A stretch of DNA of 64,000 nt, taken from contig NZ_SACR01000001.1 of assembly GCF_004016505.1 (NCBI RefSeq), positions 248,001 to 312,000 of the forward strand. The letters are read 5' to 3'. The position numbers were made by a program, and so were the translations under genes. This DNA is from Rubrivivax rivuli (GTDB lineage: Bacteria > Pseudomonadota > Gammaproteobacteria > Burkholderiales > Burkholderiaceae_C). This document shows, piece by piece, positions 1 through 9,044 of the stretch. Each line of letters starts with the position of its first letter. Position 1 is the first letter of the stretch. Below the pieces are notes generated by a model. The model did no database searches. It saw only the letters and a program-made list of their open reading frames with translations, and was not told the DNA's origin.

Positions 1-411
1 CATGTAGAAGCCGTCGGCCGCGATGTCATGCGTGGCCGAGGCGAAGGCCATCAGCCAGAAGACCACCAGCGTCATCTGCAGGAAGGCCGGCGCCGGCACC
101 GCCAGCGCCACCATGGCCAGCAGCGCGCCCACCAGGAACTGCAGCACCACGATCCAGCGCCGCTTGGTGCCCAGCAGGTCGACCACCGGGCCCCACAAGG
201 GCTTGATGACCCAGGGCAGGTAGAGCCAGCTGGTGAGCAGCGCGATGTCGGTGTTGCTGACGCCCAGGTTCTTGTACATCACCACGGCCAGCGTCATCAC
301 CACCACATAGGGCAGGCCCTGGCTGAAGTACAGCGTGGGGATCCAGCGCCAGGGATGCGTGGGGGCGGCAGGCGGCGGGGGCGGTACGGAGGGGGCGGCG
401 GAGGTGCTCAA
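1..411 (-). CDS. MFS transporter, AmpG-like, partial at the left edge
   Basis: N-terminal 137 codons of an inner-membrane major facilitator carrier; the rest lies left of the window. After a proline/alanine-rich leader the chain reads TLYFSQGLPYVVVMTLAVV, then a WVIKPLWGPVVD stretch with a charged loop (GTKRRW), further hydrophobic helices, and ends at ATHDIAADGFYM. This pattern is typical of the AmpG/SLC33-like branch of the MFS (muropeptide or similar import). The upstream in-frame stop leaves only a TTG at 409-411 as a plausible start, with no clear Shine-Dalgarno, so the start is uncertain. It diverges from the TonB-dependent receptor, so the two may serve import of one substrate; the substrate cannot be told from sequence. 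Confidence 0.75.
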   Translation of the reverse strand, partial: MSTSAAPSVPPPPPAAPTHPWRWIPTLYFSQGLPYVVVMTLAVVMYKNLGVSNTDIALLTSWLYLPWVIKPLWGPVVDLLGTKRRWIVVLQFLVGALLAMVALAVPAPAFLQMTLVVFWLMAFASATHDIAADGFYM

Positions 412-543
412 GGGGCTGTCGGCAAGCGGCGCAGGCCGCGATGTTCACACGGTTCCGGGGCCGGCTGGCGGCCTCGCCGGTGTCCAAACACTGTTGTACG
501 GATGCCGCATCGCCTGCGGTTATGGGCTTCCAACCGCCGAACA

Positions 544-573
544 TTGGTTATCACTGATGGGCCGCCGTATGCT
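544..573 (+). promoter_or_regulatory. Candidate sigma-70 promoter for the TonB-dependent receptor
   Basis: TTGGTT (544-549) and TATGCT (568-573) are separated by 18 bases and lie 87 bases upstream of the receptor ATG, in the intergenic space shared with the divergent MFS gene. Both hexamers match the consensus only partly. I saw no convincing Fur box here. Confidence 0.3.
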
Positions 574-659
574 GAGCGGCAACACTGTCACAAGGTGTGC
601 CACCCCGAGCGAACCGGCTGCAAGACCCGGCGCCTGACCAACCCTCCCGAGGAACCCCG

Positions 660-3476
660 ATGAAACTCAAGACCATCGTTGGCAGCCTGGCCCTGCTGGG
701 CCTGGCCACGCATGCCGTTGCGCAGACCGTGCCGGCCAAGCCCGAACGCATCGTCATCACCGGCTCGAGCATCAAGCGCATCGCCGCCGAGGGCGCACTG
801 CCGGTGCAGGTCATCACCGCCGAAGAGATCGAGCAGCAGGGCCTGGTCACCGCCCAGGACCTGCTGGGTTCGCTGGGTGCGAACTCGGCCAACACGAACA
901 ACGAGGTGTCGAGCAACACCGTCTTCGGCCCTGACCAAGACCGCCTGACCGGCGGCGCGGCCTTCGCCAACCTGCGCGGCCTGGGCCCCACCGGCACGCT
1001 GGTGCTGCTGAACGGCCGGCGCATCAGCACACACGGCCAGAGCGGCTCGGCCGTCGACCTGAACGCCATCCCGATGTCGGCGATCGCGCGGGTGGAGGTG
1101 CTGAAGGACGGCGCTTCGGCCATCTACGGCACCGACGCCATCGGCGGCGTCATCAACTTCATCCTGAAGTCGAACTACCAGGGTGCGGCCATCGGCGGCA
1201 CCATCTCCGAGCCCGAGGCCAAGGGCGGTGGCGGCGCCAAGCGCGCGACGCTGAGCTTCGGCTTCGGCGACATGGACAGCGACGGCTGGAACTTCCTCTC
1301 CAGCGTCACCTACGACAAGGCGCAGATCCTGCGCGGCATCGATCGCGAGTGGGCCTCCGGTTACCAGCCGGGCCGCCAGCTTTCTCCCGAAACCACCAGC
1401 GCCCCGCACGCCAACATCATCGGTGCAGCAGGCACCGCACTGCCCACGACAGGCAGCGTGGTCGGCACGGGCGACACCACGCTCTACACGAACCTCAACC
1501 TGCTGGCGATCCAGGGGCAGTGCGAAGGCATGCCCTTCGGCGTGTCACTCGCCGCCAACGCGACGCTCTGGGACCGCCTCGGCTACACCAACGCCAACAG
1601 CCGCTACCGCTGCGGCACCGACTACGGCCGCCAGTTCATGCTGCGCGCCCCGCGCGAGAGCTGGAACGTGGTCGCCCGCGGCCAGGTGAAGATCGCCCGC
1701 GACCACGTCGGCTTCCTGGAACTGGTGGGCTCGCGCACCGAGATCGACGGCGAGTACACGCCCTTCCAGTTCAGCACCACGTCGAACGCCCTCACGCACC
1801 TCCAGCCCACCAGCCCGCATTACCTGAACATGCGCACGCTGGTCGGCGCCACGCAGTTCAACCCCACGCTGCCCATCGCCTACCGGCTGCGCATGAACGA
1901 CTGGGGCTACCGGACCAACACCAACAAGAGCGAGAACACCCGCATCGCGCTGGGCGCTGAAGGCGACTTCGGTGCCTACAGCTACCGCGTTGGCGCCTCC
2001 AGCGGCCAGGCCAAGGGCGACACCTACCTGAAGCAGGGTTACGCCTTCACGCAGAAGCTGGTCGACGCCCTGGCCAGCGGCATCATCAACCCCTTCCTGC
2101 AGCCGGGCCAGCAGCAGACGCAGCAGGCCAAGGACCTGATCGAATCGACGCAGGCCCGCGGCCGCGTCTTCGGCGGCAAGACCAGCGTCACGCAGTTCGA
2201 CGGCTCGGTCTCCGGCCCGCTGATGAAGCTGCCGGCCGGCAGCCTGGACTTCGCGGTGGGCTTCGATTCGCGCAAGGAGGGCTACGAGTTCTCCGGCACG
2301 CAGGGCTTCACCTGCGTGAGCACCTTCACTGCGGCCAATGCCGCGCTGCCGAACTCGGTGATGGGCTGCCCGGGCAACGCCAGCTCGCCCAAGCTCACGC
2401 GCGACATCAACGCCGTCTTCGCCGAACTGGCGGTGCCGGTGTTCAAGTCGCTGTCGATGCAGCTGGCCGTGCGCCACGACAACTACTCGCAGATCGGCGG
2501 CACCACCAACCCGAAGATCGCGCTGCGCTGGCAGCCCACCGACACCTTCATCCTGCGCGCGTCGGCCAACACCGGCTTCCGCGCACCCACGCCGCAGCAG
2601 TTGAACCTGGGCACCGTGGAACTGGCGCTGACCGGCACCTTCCGCGACCCGGTGCGCTGCGCCGACCCCGCCAACCCCATCGACCCGACGCAGTGCACGC
2701 GCGCCAGCCTGCCCTACCGCCAGGGTGGCAACCCCACGCTGAAGCCCGAAACGTCTGAACAGGCGCTGATCGGCTTCGCCTTCCAGCCGCTGAGCTGGTT
2801 CTCGGTGGGCATGGACTACTGGCAGGTCAAGCTCGACGACCGCATCCGCCAGCTCTCGCCGGCGCTGATGATCGCCAACTACGACCTGTTCACCAGCAAC
2901 TTCATCCGTGACGCGAACGGCAACGTGTCGTACATCCAGGCCGGCTGGGTGAACGCGGCGCAGAGCGAGACCAAGGGCCTGGACTTCAACGTCACCGGCA
3001 TCGGCAACGTGGGCGGCGGCCGCCTGACGGCCAAGCTCAACGGCACGAAGATGATCAGCCACAAGGAGCGCCTGATCGCCAGCCAGCCGCTGCAGCAATT
3101 CGTGGGCAAGTGGAGCAACGTCACGCTGTACCTGCCGTGGCGCATCGACGGCAGCCTGGCCTACAAGAAGGGCGCCTGGAACACCACGCTGTCGGCCCGC
3201 TGGAGCAGCAGCTACGACGACGAGAACCGCGCACCCTACACCGCCAACGCGCCTTTCAGCCGCACGGTGGAGCCCTACTTCGTGACCAACCTCTTCACCA
3301 CCTACTCGGGCGTGAAGAACCTCACCATCACGGCCGGCGTGATCAACCTGTTCGACAAGGAACCGCCCTTCACCTGGCACAACGTCGACAACGTCATCGG
3401 CGCCGGCTGGGACCCCCGCGTGGCCGACCCGCGCGGCCGCACCGTGCAGCTGTCCTTCGGCTACAAGTTCTTCTGA
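660..3476 (+). CDS. TonB-dependent outer-membrane receptor
   Basis: A 938-residue outer-membrane gated receptor that takes up a scarce substrate using TonB energy. The start at 660 is chosen because MKLKTIVGSLALLGLATHAVAQ is a clear signal peptide and GAGGA lies 8 bases upstream; an in-frame ATG at 597 would bury it. A TonB-box-like ERIVITGS follows at once, then the plug domain (VQVITAEEIEQQG, ANLRGLGPTGTLVLLNGRR, VEVLKDGASAIYGTDAIGGVINF), then the beta-barrel ending in an aromatic terminus (SFGYKFF), normal for BAM-dependent insertion. The plug style is that of large receptors of the carbohydrate/peptide or siderophore type; the ligand is unknown. A strong terminator follows. Confidence 0.93.
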   Translation: MKLKTIVGSLALLGLATHAVAQTVPAKPERIVITGSSIKRIAAEGALPVQVITAEEIEQQGLVTAQDLLGSLGANSANTNNEVSSNTVFGPDQDRLTGGAAFANLRGLGPTGTLVLLNGRRISTHGQSGSAVDLNAIPMSAIARVEVLKDGASAIYGTDAIGGVINFILKSNYQGAAIGGTISEPEAKGGGGAKRATLSFGFGDMDSDGWNFLSSVTYDKAQILRGIDREWASGYQPGRQLSPETTSAPHANIIGAAGTALPTTGSVVGTGDTTLYTNLNLLAIQGQCEGMPFGVSLAANATLWDRLGYTNANSRYRCGTDYGRQFMLRAPRESWNVVARGQVKIARDHVGFLELVGSRTEIDGEYTPFQFSTTSNALTHLQPTSPHYLNMRTLVGATQFNPTLPIAYRLRMNDWGYRTNTNKSENTRIALGAEGDFGAYSYRVGASSGQAKGDTYLKQGYAFTQKLVDALASGIINPFLQPGQQQTQQAKDLIESTQARGRVFGGKTSVTQFDGSVSGPLMKLPAGSLDFAVGFDSRKEGYEFSGTQGFTCVSTFTAANAALPNSVMGCPGNASSPKLTRDINAVFAELAVPVFKSLSMQLAVRHDNYSQIGGTTNPKIALRWQPTDTFILRASANTGFRAPTPQQLNLGTVELALTGTFRDPVRCADPANPIDPTQCTRASLPYRQGGNPTLKPETSEQALIGFAFQPLSWFSVGMDYWQVKLDDRIRQLSPALMIANYDLFTSNFIRDANGNVSYIQAGWVNAAQSETKGLDFNVTGIGNVGGGRLTAKLNGTKMISHKERLIASQPLQQFVGKWSNVTLYLPWRIDGSLAYKKGAWNTTLSARWSSSYDDENRAPYTANAPFSRTVEPYFVTNLFTTYSGVKNLTITAGVINLFDKEPPFTWHNVDNVIGAGWDPRVADPRGRTVQLSFGYKFF

Positions 3477-3511
3477 ACGCGTTGCCCGCAGCGCACCGAC
3501 CCTGACCCGAA

Positions 3512-3538
3512 GGGGCCTCGCACGAGGCCCCTTTTTTT
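3512..3538 (+). terminator. Rho-independent terminator after the TonB receptor
   Basis: GGGGCCTCG (3512-3520) pairs with CGAGGCCCC (3523-3531) around a very short loop, and seven T residues follow at 3532-3538. It sits 35 bases after the receptor stop codon and is the clearest intrinsic terminator in the window. Confidence 0.9.
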
Positions 3539-3594
3539 CTTGGGCCAGCCGCAGCAAGACGGCGCCCCTGATGTTTGCCCGGAGACATTCCCCC

Positions 3595-4674
3595 ATGCAC
3601 GTCCACCCCGCCTTTGCCGAAGCCTTGCGCCAGGCCGTTCTCCTGCAGGATTTCGCGGCCACGCCCGACAGCGCCCAGGGCGGCGCACCCGTGGGCCAGC
3701 ACCCGAGCATCGACCTGGCGGTGGTGGCCTTCCCGCCCGACGAGCCGCCGCGCTGGGCCAACGTGCTGTTCTCGCGCGAGCACCCGCAGGGCGTGGTGGC
3801 GCACATCGGCCGCGAGGCCGGCGCCGTGCAGAACATCGAGTTCCTGCAAGACCTGCAGGGGCCGCCGCCGGCGCGCGAGTCCATCGCCTGGGCGCCGGGC
3901 GCCGACTGGGCCGCGCTGCCCTGGCAGCCGCTGCAGCGCACCGGCGCGCCGCCGCTGGCCGCCGGCGCGCTGCGCTTCCCGGCGCCCTACCCGGCCTCGC
4001 TGCTGAAGCTGCTGGTGGCCGTGGGCCTCGGCCTGGCCATCGACCGCGGGCTGCTCGCGGGCTGGCCGGCCGCGCTGGAACCGATGATCACCGTCAGCGA
4101 CAACGCCGCCACCGATGCCTGCGTGGCGCAGCTGCACGCCGTGGGCGCTGTGGCCCTGCTGAACCAGCGCTTGGCCGAACTGGGCCTGCACACGCTGCAG
4201 CTCAACAACACCACGCCCGCCGGCGGCTGGCGCAATGCCGACGGCGCCGGCGTCGGCCACATCCACATGACGGCCTGGGACACCGTGCGCCTGCTGTGGC
4301 TGCTGGACGCCGCGGCACCACCGCCGCCCTGGCTGCCCTTCGGCATGCGCCTGCTGGGCGACGCCACGCGCGGCCACCTGCATGCGGTGCTGCGCCACCA
4401 GCGTCTGGACGAGGTGCTCTCCAGCGGCAGCCTGCAGCGCCACGAAGGCTGGGTGCGCGGCCTGCCCGACGCGCCCCGCTTCGCGCACAAGACCGGCACC
4501 ACCGACAACTACGCCTCGGACGCCGGCATCGTGCACGCCGATGGGGCGCACTACCTGGTGGCCGTGCTCAGCAACCTGGGCCGCCGATACGCGGCGCACG
4601 AGGGCTGCGCCACCACCTGGCGCCTGCCGGCGCTGGGCGGCGCGCTGCGCGGGCTGCTGGAACGCTGGTCTTGA
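3595..4674 (+). CDS. Class A beta-lactamase-fold serine hydrolase
   Basis: A 359-residue protein of the serine beta-lactamase/penicillin-binding superfamily. The three family motifs are present in order: SLLK at residue 135 (nucleophile Ser and Lys), SDN at 168, and KTGTTDN at 299. The start at 3595 is preferred over 3571 because GGAGA lies 9 bases upstream. Unlike a secreted beta-lactamase, I see no hydrophobic signal peptide: the N-terminus (MHVHPAFAEALRQ) is polar. The protein is also longer than typical class A enzymes (about 290), with about 100 extra N-terminal residues. It may be a cytoplasmic esterase or amidase of this fold rather than a resistance enzyme. Confidence 0.8.
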   Translation: MHVHPAFAEALRQAVLLQDFAATPDSAQGGAPVGQHPSIDLAVVAFPPDEPPRWANVLFSREHPQGVVAHIGREAGAVQNIEFLQDLQGPPPARESIAWAPGADWAALPWQPLQRTGAPPLAAGALRFPAPYPASLLKLLVAVGLGLAIDRGLLAGWPAALEPMITVSDNAATDACVAQLHAVGAVALLNQRLAELGLHTLQLNNTTPAGGWRNADGAGVGHIHMTAWDTVRLLWLLDAAAPPPPWLPFGMRLLGDATRGHLHAVLRHQRLDEVLSSGSLQRHEGWVRGLPDAPRFAHKTGTTDNYASDAGIVHADGAHYLVAVLSNLGRRYAAHEGCATTWRLPALGGALRGLLERWS

Positions 4675-4758
4675 GCGCCGGGGCCACGGCCGGCCTCGTG
4701 CGCCGACGACAATAGCGGGCAGACCGCAGCCCGAACCGGCGCACCGCGCCGCCCCGCC

Positions 4759-5676
4759 ATGACCCAGCCCACGCTCGCCTCGCTCGGCCCCGCCGTGCCC
4801 GCCACCACCCTGCACTCGCTGCCGCTGATCGCGCGCGGCAAGGTGCGTGATCTCTACGCGGTGGGCGACGACCGCCTGCTGATGGTGGCCAGCGACCGCC
4901 TGAGCGCCTTCGACGTGGTGATGAAGGCGCCCGTGCCTGGCAAGGGCAAGCTGCTCACCGGCATGGCGCTCTTCTGGTTCGAGCTGCTGAAGGACGTGGT
5001 GCCCAACCACCTGACCGGCGAAGCGCCCGAGAGCGTGGTGGCGCCCGACGAGGTGGCGCAGGTGCAGGGCCGCAGCATGCTGGTGAAACGCCTGCAACCG
5101 CTGCCCTGCGAGGCCGTGGTGCGCGGTTACGTGGCCGGCTCGGGCTGGAAGGAATACACCAAGAGCGGCACGGTCTGCGGCCAGCCGCTGCCTGCGGGGC
5201 TGCAGATGAGCACGCCGCTGGCCGCGCCCATCTTCACGCCGGCCACCAAGGCCGCCGTGGGCGACCACGACGAGAACATCAGCTTCGAGCAGCTGGAGAA
5301 GCTGCTCGGCGCCGCGCGCGCGGCCGAGGTGCGCAGCATGGCCATCCAGATCTACACGACCGCACGCGACCACGCCGCGCAGCGCGGCATCGTCATCGCC
5401 GACACCAAGTTCGAGTTCGGCCTCGACGAAAACGGCACCCTCACGCTGATGGACGAGGTGCTCACGCCCGACAGCTCGCGCTTCTGGCTGGCCGACGAAC
5501 TGGCGCAAGGCCGCATCACCGCGCTGGACAAGCAGCCGCTGCGCGACTGGCTGGCCAGCACCGGCGTCACGGGCGGTGCCGAGCAGGCCGCGCTGGACCT
5601 GCCGGCAGACGTGATCCTCGGCATCCACGAACGCTACGCCCGCGCGCACCGCCTGCTGTGCGGGCCGGCGGCCTGA
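4759..5676 (+). CDS. purC: Phosphoribosylaminoimidazole-succinocarboxamide synthase (SAICAR synthetase)
   Basis: Joins aspartate to CAIR using ATP in de novo purine synthesis, in the cytosol. The 305-residue chain carries the family hallmarks: RGKVRDLYAVGDDRLLMVASDRLSAFD near residues 24-50, VVRGYVAGSGWKEY in the middle, and DTKFEFGLDENG followed by LMDEVLTPDSSRFW. It is of the long bacterial/yeast type rather than the 237-residue E. coli type. A -10-like ACAATA lies about 45 bases before the ATG. The next gene begins 11 bases after the stop, so the two are probably cotranscribed. Confidence 0.96.
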   Translation: MTQPTLASLGPAVPATTLHSLPLIARGKVRDLYAVGDDRLLMVASDRLSAFDVVMKAPVPGKGKLLTGMALFWFELLKDVVPNHLTGEAPESVVAPDEVAQVQGRSMLVKRLQPLPCEAVVRGYVAGSGWKEYTKSGTVCGQPLPAGLQMSTPLAAPIFTPATKAAVGDHDENISFEQLEKLLGAARAAEVRSMAIQIYTTARDHAAQRGIVIADTKFEFGLDENGTLTLMDEVLTPDSSRFWLADELAQGRITALDKQPLRDWLASTGVTGGAEQAALDLPADVILGIHERYARAHRLLCGPAA

Positions 5677-5687
5677 GGACCCTGGCG

Positions 5688-6659
5688 ATGATCAGCAACC
5701 AGCAACTGCGCAGCCACCGCATCACGGGGCTGCAGGGCGGGGCCAGCGTGCCGCGCCTCATCGTCACCGGCGCGGTGCACGGCAACGAGGTGGCGGGCAC
5801 GAAAGGCATCCGCCGCGTGCTGGCCGAGATCGACCACGGCGAGCTCGAGATCGTGCGCGGCGTCGTCACCTTCGTGCCCGTGTGCAACCCGCTGGCCTAC
5901 AACCACGTGCGGCGCATGGGCGAGCGCAACCTCAACCGGCGGCTGCAGCCCACGGCCACGCCGCAGGACTTCGAAGACCGCATCGCCAACGTGCTGTGCC
6001 CGCTGCTGGCAGAGCACGACGTGCTGCTCGACCTGCACAGCTTCCGCAGCCCGGGCCGGCCTTTCGTGATGCGCGGCCCGGCCGACAACACGGGCCCGCT
6101 GGAGCCCTTCCGCCATGCGGCGGCCGAGGCCCAGCTGGCCGCGCACGTGGGCGTGAACCGCATCGTCGAAGGCTGGATGAGCGCCTACGCCGCCGGCGTG
6201 GCGCGCCGGCGCGAACGGGGCCTCACGCCCGGCGCGGTGCACGAAGACCCGAGCTACGGCGTCGGCACCACCGAGTACATGCGCAGCCAGGGCGGCTACG
6301 GCGTCACGCTGGAATGCGGCCAGCACGACGACCCCGAAGGCGAGCACGTGGCCTACCGCGCCATCCGCCAGACCCTGGCGCTGCTGGGGCACACCGACAC
6401 GCCGCTGGCCCCACCCATGCGGCCGTTTGAATGCCTGGCGCTGGCCGAGGTGGTGGACCGCCACGCCGAAGGCGACCGCTTCGTGAAGACCTGGACCAGC
6501 TTCGACCCGCTGGCCGAAGGCGAGCTCATCGCCGTGCGCGCCGACGGCAGCGAACTGCGCGCGCCGCAGGCCGGCTACATCGTCTTCCCTGATGTCGGCG
6601 CGCAGCCCGGGCACGAGTGGTTCTACCTCGCACAGCCGAGCCGCCGGCCCATCGTTTGA
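5688..6659 (+). CDS. Succinylglutamate desuccinylase/aspartoacylase family (M14-type zinc hydrolase)
   Basis: A 323-residue zinc-dependent deacylase or carboxypeptidase-fold enzyme. The zinc ligands are seen in GAVHGNE (His and Glu, about residue 29) and in the later LDLHS motif; GYGVTLECGQHDD probably carries the catalytic Glu. The start at 5688 is preferred to an ATG at 5658 inside purC because GAGGAC precedes it at normal spacing. It follows purC by 11 bases. The substrate is not determined: members of the family remove acyl groups from amino acids such as N-acetylaspartate or N-succinylglutamate. Confidence 0.82.
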   Translation: MISNQQLRSHRITGLQGGASVPRLIVTGAVHGNEVAGTKGIRRVLAEIDHGELEIVRGVVTFVPVCNPLAYNHVRRMGERNLNRRLQPTATPQDFEDRIANVLCPLLAEHDVLLDLHSFRSPGRPFVMRGPADNTGPLEPFRHAAAEAQLAAHVGVNRIVEGWMSAYAAGVARRRERGLTPGAVHEDPSYGVGTTEYMRSQGGYGVTLECGQHDDPEGEHVAYRAIRQTLALLGHTDTPLAPPMRPFECLALAEVVDRHAEGDRFVKTWTSFDPLAEGELIAVRADGSELRAPQAGYIVFPDVGAQPGHEWFYLAQPSRRPIV

Positions 6660-6674
6660 AGCCTGCCTCCCCCT

Positions 6675-6716
6675 GAAGGTGGTTTCCCTCTGCCGAGGGA
6701 TGCGAGGCCCACCTTC
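6675..6716 (+). other. Nested stem-loop upstream of the small 84-residue gene
   Basis: Outer arms GAAGGTGG (6675-6682) and CCACCTTC (6709-6716) enclose inner arms CCCTC (6686-6690) and GAGGG (6695-6699). There is no T tract, so it is not a standard terminator. It could be a leader structure for the gene at 6776 or an RNA-processing hairpin after the preceding gene. Confidence 0.5.
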
Positions 6717-6775
6717 GCGGGTCGATCATTTCGACCGTTCTGCGCACACACACAGACCGGGCCGAGGAGATCAGC

Positions 6776-7030
6776 ATGCAATTCAGCGAAAGCTTTGAGG
6801 GCGACTACCGCATCTACGTGGGCGCCGTCGAATCCACCCGGGGCGACGGCTACATCGCCGCCATGGTGCTCAAGCGCATGCAGGGCGGCAGCATCGATGC
6901 CGGCGTCGCCTTCCGCGACGACAGCCTGGCCTGCGGCTACCGCTGGCCCTCGGCCGACGAGGCCATGCAGTACGCGATGAACCGCGCCCGCGAGCTGATC
7001 CGCAAGCGCTCCCCCGCGCTGGCTTGCTGA
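6776..7030 (+). CDS. Small conserved-looking protein of unknown function
   Basis: An 84-residue soluble protein that I do not recognise as a named family. It is preceded by a strong GAGGAG Shine-Dalgarno 7 bases before the ATG, which supports it being real. It has no signal peptide or membrane segment. Features include a [11 protein letters not shown] strand-like start and a basic C-terminal helix ([17 protein letters not shown]) ending in Cys. It lies between the zinc hydrolase and mnmA, all on the plus strand. Confidence 0.7.
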   Translation: MQFSESFEGDYRIYVGAVESTRGDGYIAAMVLKRMQGGSIDAGVAFRDDSLACGYRWPSADEAMQYAMNRARELIRKRSPALAC

Positions 7031-7039
7031 GGCCCGCGC

Positions 7040-7077
7040 GCCCGCAGTCCGCGGGCTGCGCCGGATAATCCGGCGCA
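7040..7077 (+). promoter_or_regulatory. Two adjacent palindromes abutting the mnmA start codon
   Basis: A hairpin GCCCGC-AGTCC-GCGGGC (7040-7056) is followed directly by a perfect palindrome with 10-base arms TGCGCCGGAT and ATCCGGCGCA around a single A (7057-7077). The last base is the A of the mnmA ATG. The second palindrome contains GATAAT, a good -10 hexamer, at 7064-7069, which would place the transcription start at or next to the ATG. It could be an operator, a start-codon-occluding RNA hairpin, or a leaderless promoter. Confidence 0.55.
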
Positions 7078-8279
7078 TGAAGAAGCAGCGTGTCGTGGTG
7101 GGCCTGAGCGGCGGCGTCGATTCCGCCGTCAGCGCCTGGCTGCTGAAGCAGCAGGGCTACGACGTCGTCGGCATCTTCATGAAGAACTGGGAAGACGATG
7201 ACGACAGCGCCTACTGTTCGTCCAACATCGACTTCGTCGACGCGGCCGCGGTGGCCGACGTGGTGGGCATCGAGCTCGAGCACGTCAACTTCGCGGCCGA
7301 CTACAAGGACCGCGTCTTCGCCGAGTTCCTGCGCGAGTACAGCGCCGGGCGCACGCCCAACCCCGATGTGCTGTGCAACGCCGAGATCAAGTTCAAGGCC
7401 TTTCTCGATCATGCGCTGCGCCTGGGCGCCGAGAAGATCGCTACAGGGCACTACGCCCGCGTGCGTGAAACCGCCGAGGGCTTCCAGTTGCTCAAGGGCT
7501 TGGACCCGGCCAAGGACCAGAGCTACTTCCTGCACCGCCTGAACCAGGCGCAACTGAGCAAGACGCTGTTCCCGGTGGGCGAGCTGCACAAGACCGAGGT
7601 GCGGCGCATCGCGGCCGAGATAGGCCTGCCCAACGCCAAGAAGAAGGACAGCACCGGCATCTGCTTCATCGGCGAACGGCCCTTCCGCGAGTTCCTCAAC
7701 CGCTATCTCAGCCACACCCCCGGGCCCATGCTCGACGACCAGGGCCGTGAACTCGGCCAGCACGTGGGCCTGAGCTTCTACACGCTGGGCCAGCGCCAGG
7801 GCCTGGGCATCGGCGGCAAGAACTTCGACGGCGCCGACAAGGCCGCCGCCGAGGGCGTGCACGCACCCTGGTACGTGGCGTACAAGGACGTGGCGGCCAA
7901 CACCCTGCACGTGGTGCAGGGCCACGCGCACCCCTGGCTGCAGAGCCCCTGGCTGGAAGCCGAGGACCTGAGCTGGGTGGCTGGCCAGGCCCCGGCCGCG
8001 GGTGTGCTGGCGGCGAAGACCCGCTACCGCCAGACCGACGCCGCCTGCAGCCTGGCCCTGCCCGGCCCCGGGGTGCTGCGCCTCGAATTCGACACACCGC
8101 AATGGGCCGTGACCCCCGGCCAAAGCGCCGTGCTCTACGACGGGGAGGTCTGCCTCGGCGGCGGCGTCATCGCACGCGCAGCCACGCCACCGCTGGTGCC
8201 GGCCCAGCCGCTGCGGGCACGGGGCTCTCGCGGTCGACAGCGGCGCCCGTCGGCCGTGAAAAACGCACGCGCGACCTGA
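7077..8279 (+). CDS. mnmA: tRNA-specific 2-thiouridylase MnmA
   Basis: Puts sulfur on the wobble uridine (U34) of Lys, Glu and Gln tRNAs in the cytosol, receiving sulfur from the IscS/Tus relay. The PP-loop [20 protein letters not shown] starts near residue 9, followed by [10 protein letters not shown]. The two catalytic Cys lie in NPDVLCN (about residue 102) and TGICFIGER (about 200). At 400 residues it is longer than usual (about 365-380): after the normal end CLGGGVI there is a basic, Pro/Arg-rich tail of about 35 residues ([13 protein letters not shown]). The tail may be non-conserved read-out into intergenic sequence. Confidence 0.95.
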   Translation: MKKQRVVVGLSGGVDSAVSAWLLKQQGYDVVGIFMKNWEDDDDSAYCSSNIDFVDAAAVADVVGIELEHVNFAADYKDRVFAEFLREYSAGRTPNPDVLCNAEIKFKAFLDHALRLGAEKIATGHYARVRETAEGFQLLKGLDPAKDQSYFLHRLNQAQLSKTLFPVGELHKTEVRRIAAEIGLPNAKKKDSTGICFIGERPFREFLNRYLSHTPGPMLDDQGRELGQHVGLSFYTLGQRQGLGIGGKNFDGADKAAAEGVHAPWYVAYKDVAANTLHVVQGHAHPWLQSPWLEAEDLSWVAGQAPAAGVLAAKTRYRQTDAACSLALPGPGVLRLEFDTPQWAVTPGQSAVLYDGEVCLGGGVIARAATPPLVPAQPLRARGSRGRQRRPSAVKNARAT

Positions 8280-8387
8280 AGGCCCGGGCGCCTGCAGCAC
8301 TGCGCCTTCGCCATGATGATGGGTGTTCAGAGGCCGCCTCTCGGCCCAGGGCGCTCAATCGCGCCGCTGCGCGGCCGAAAACCTCGC

Positions 8388-9044
8388 ATGTTCCGCCCGC
8401 TCTCGTTCCCTTGGCGCCTGCGCATGCCGCAGCAGCGGCGCATCCACGCGCCCCTGCTGGCGCTGGCGCTGCTGGCTGGCGCCACCTCGCGCGCCGCGCC
8501 GGTGGAAGTGCTGGCGCTGGGCAGCGACGGCAAACCTTTGCCCGAGACCGTGGTCTTCCTTGAATCGGGCGAAGCCAAGGCCGCCGCCAAGCCCGGGGGG
8601 ATGGCGGAAATGCAGCAGATCGAGCGGCGCTTCGTGCCGCGCGTGCTGGTGGTGGTGCCGGGCACCGAGGTCCGTTTCCCGAACCGCGACAAGGTGCGGC
8701 ACCACGTCTACTCGCTGTCGCCAGCCAAGACCTTCGAGCTCAAGCTCTACACCGGCACGCCGGCCAACCCGGTGCTCTTCGACAAGCCCGGCGTGGCCGT
8801 GCTGGGCTGCAACATCCACGACAACATGGTCGGCTGGGTGGTGGTGGTGGAAACGCCCCACCACGCCGTGGCCCCGGCCACCGGCCTGGCCAGGCTGCCT
8901 GACGTGCCGCCCGGCCGCTACCGCCTGCGCGTCTGGCATGCCGGGCTGCCGCCAGGCACACCGGCCACGGAGAGCCCGCTGGAAGTGCCTGCCGTTGGTG
9001 TCCGCACGCAGGTGAAACTGCCGCTGACGGCCAGCGCCCTGTGA
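8388..9044 (+). CDS. Periplasmic cupredoxin-like (methylamine-utilisation-type) protein
   Basis: An exported protein with a hydrophobic signal region (HAPLLALALLAGATSRA) and a plastocyanin-like beta domain. The motif VLGCNIHDNMVGWV near the C-terminal third carries the Cys/His/Met set expected of a type 1 copper site, with an upstream His in VRHHVYSLSP. In-frame starts exist at 8313, 8388 and 8424 and none has a clear ribosome site; 8388 or 8424 gives a normal signal peptide. The stop overlaps the GTG of the next gene, so the two are translationally coupled. Its pairing with a membrane c-di-GMP phosphodiesterase suggests it acts as a periplasmic sensor partner; that is inference. Confidence 0.75.
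   Translation: MFRPLSFPWRLRMPQQRRIHAPLLALALLAGATSRAAPVEVLALGSDGKPLPETVVFLESGEAKAAAKPGGMAEMQQIERRFVPRVLVVVPGTEVRFPNRDKVRHHVYSLSPAKTFELKLYTGTPANPVLFDKPGVAVLGCNIHDNMVGWVVVVETPHHAVAPATGLARLPDVPPGRYRLRVWHAGLPPGTPATESPLEVPAVGVRTQVKLPLTASAL

Noticed and set aside
26..544. A 172-codon minus-strand open frame at the left edge
   Set aside because: Its Arg/His/Gly-rich composition is not protein-like; the overlapping minus-strand frame reading TLYFSQGLPYVVVMTLAVV is clearly the membrane carrier.
412..659. A Fur box in the MFS-TonB receptor intergenic region
   Set aside because: I looked for a GATAAT-rich 19-base palindrome and found none convincing; the AT-rich patch fits a promoter better.
1545..3941. 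A 798-codon minus-strand open frame opposite the TonB receptor
   Set aside because: Shadow of the receptor gene with repetitive Gly/Ala/Arg composition and no motif.
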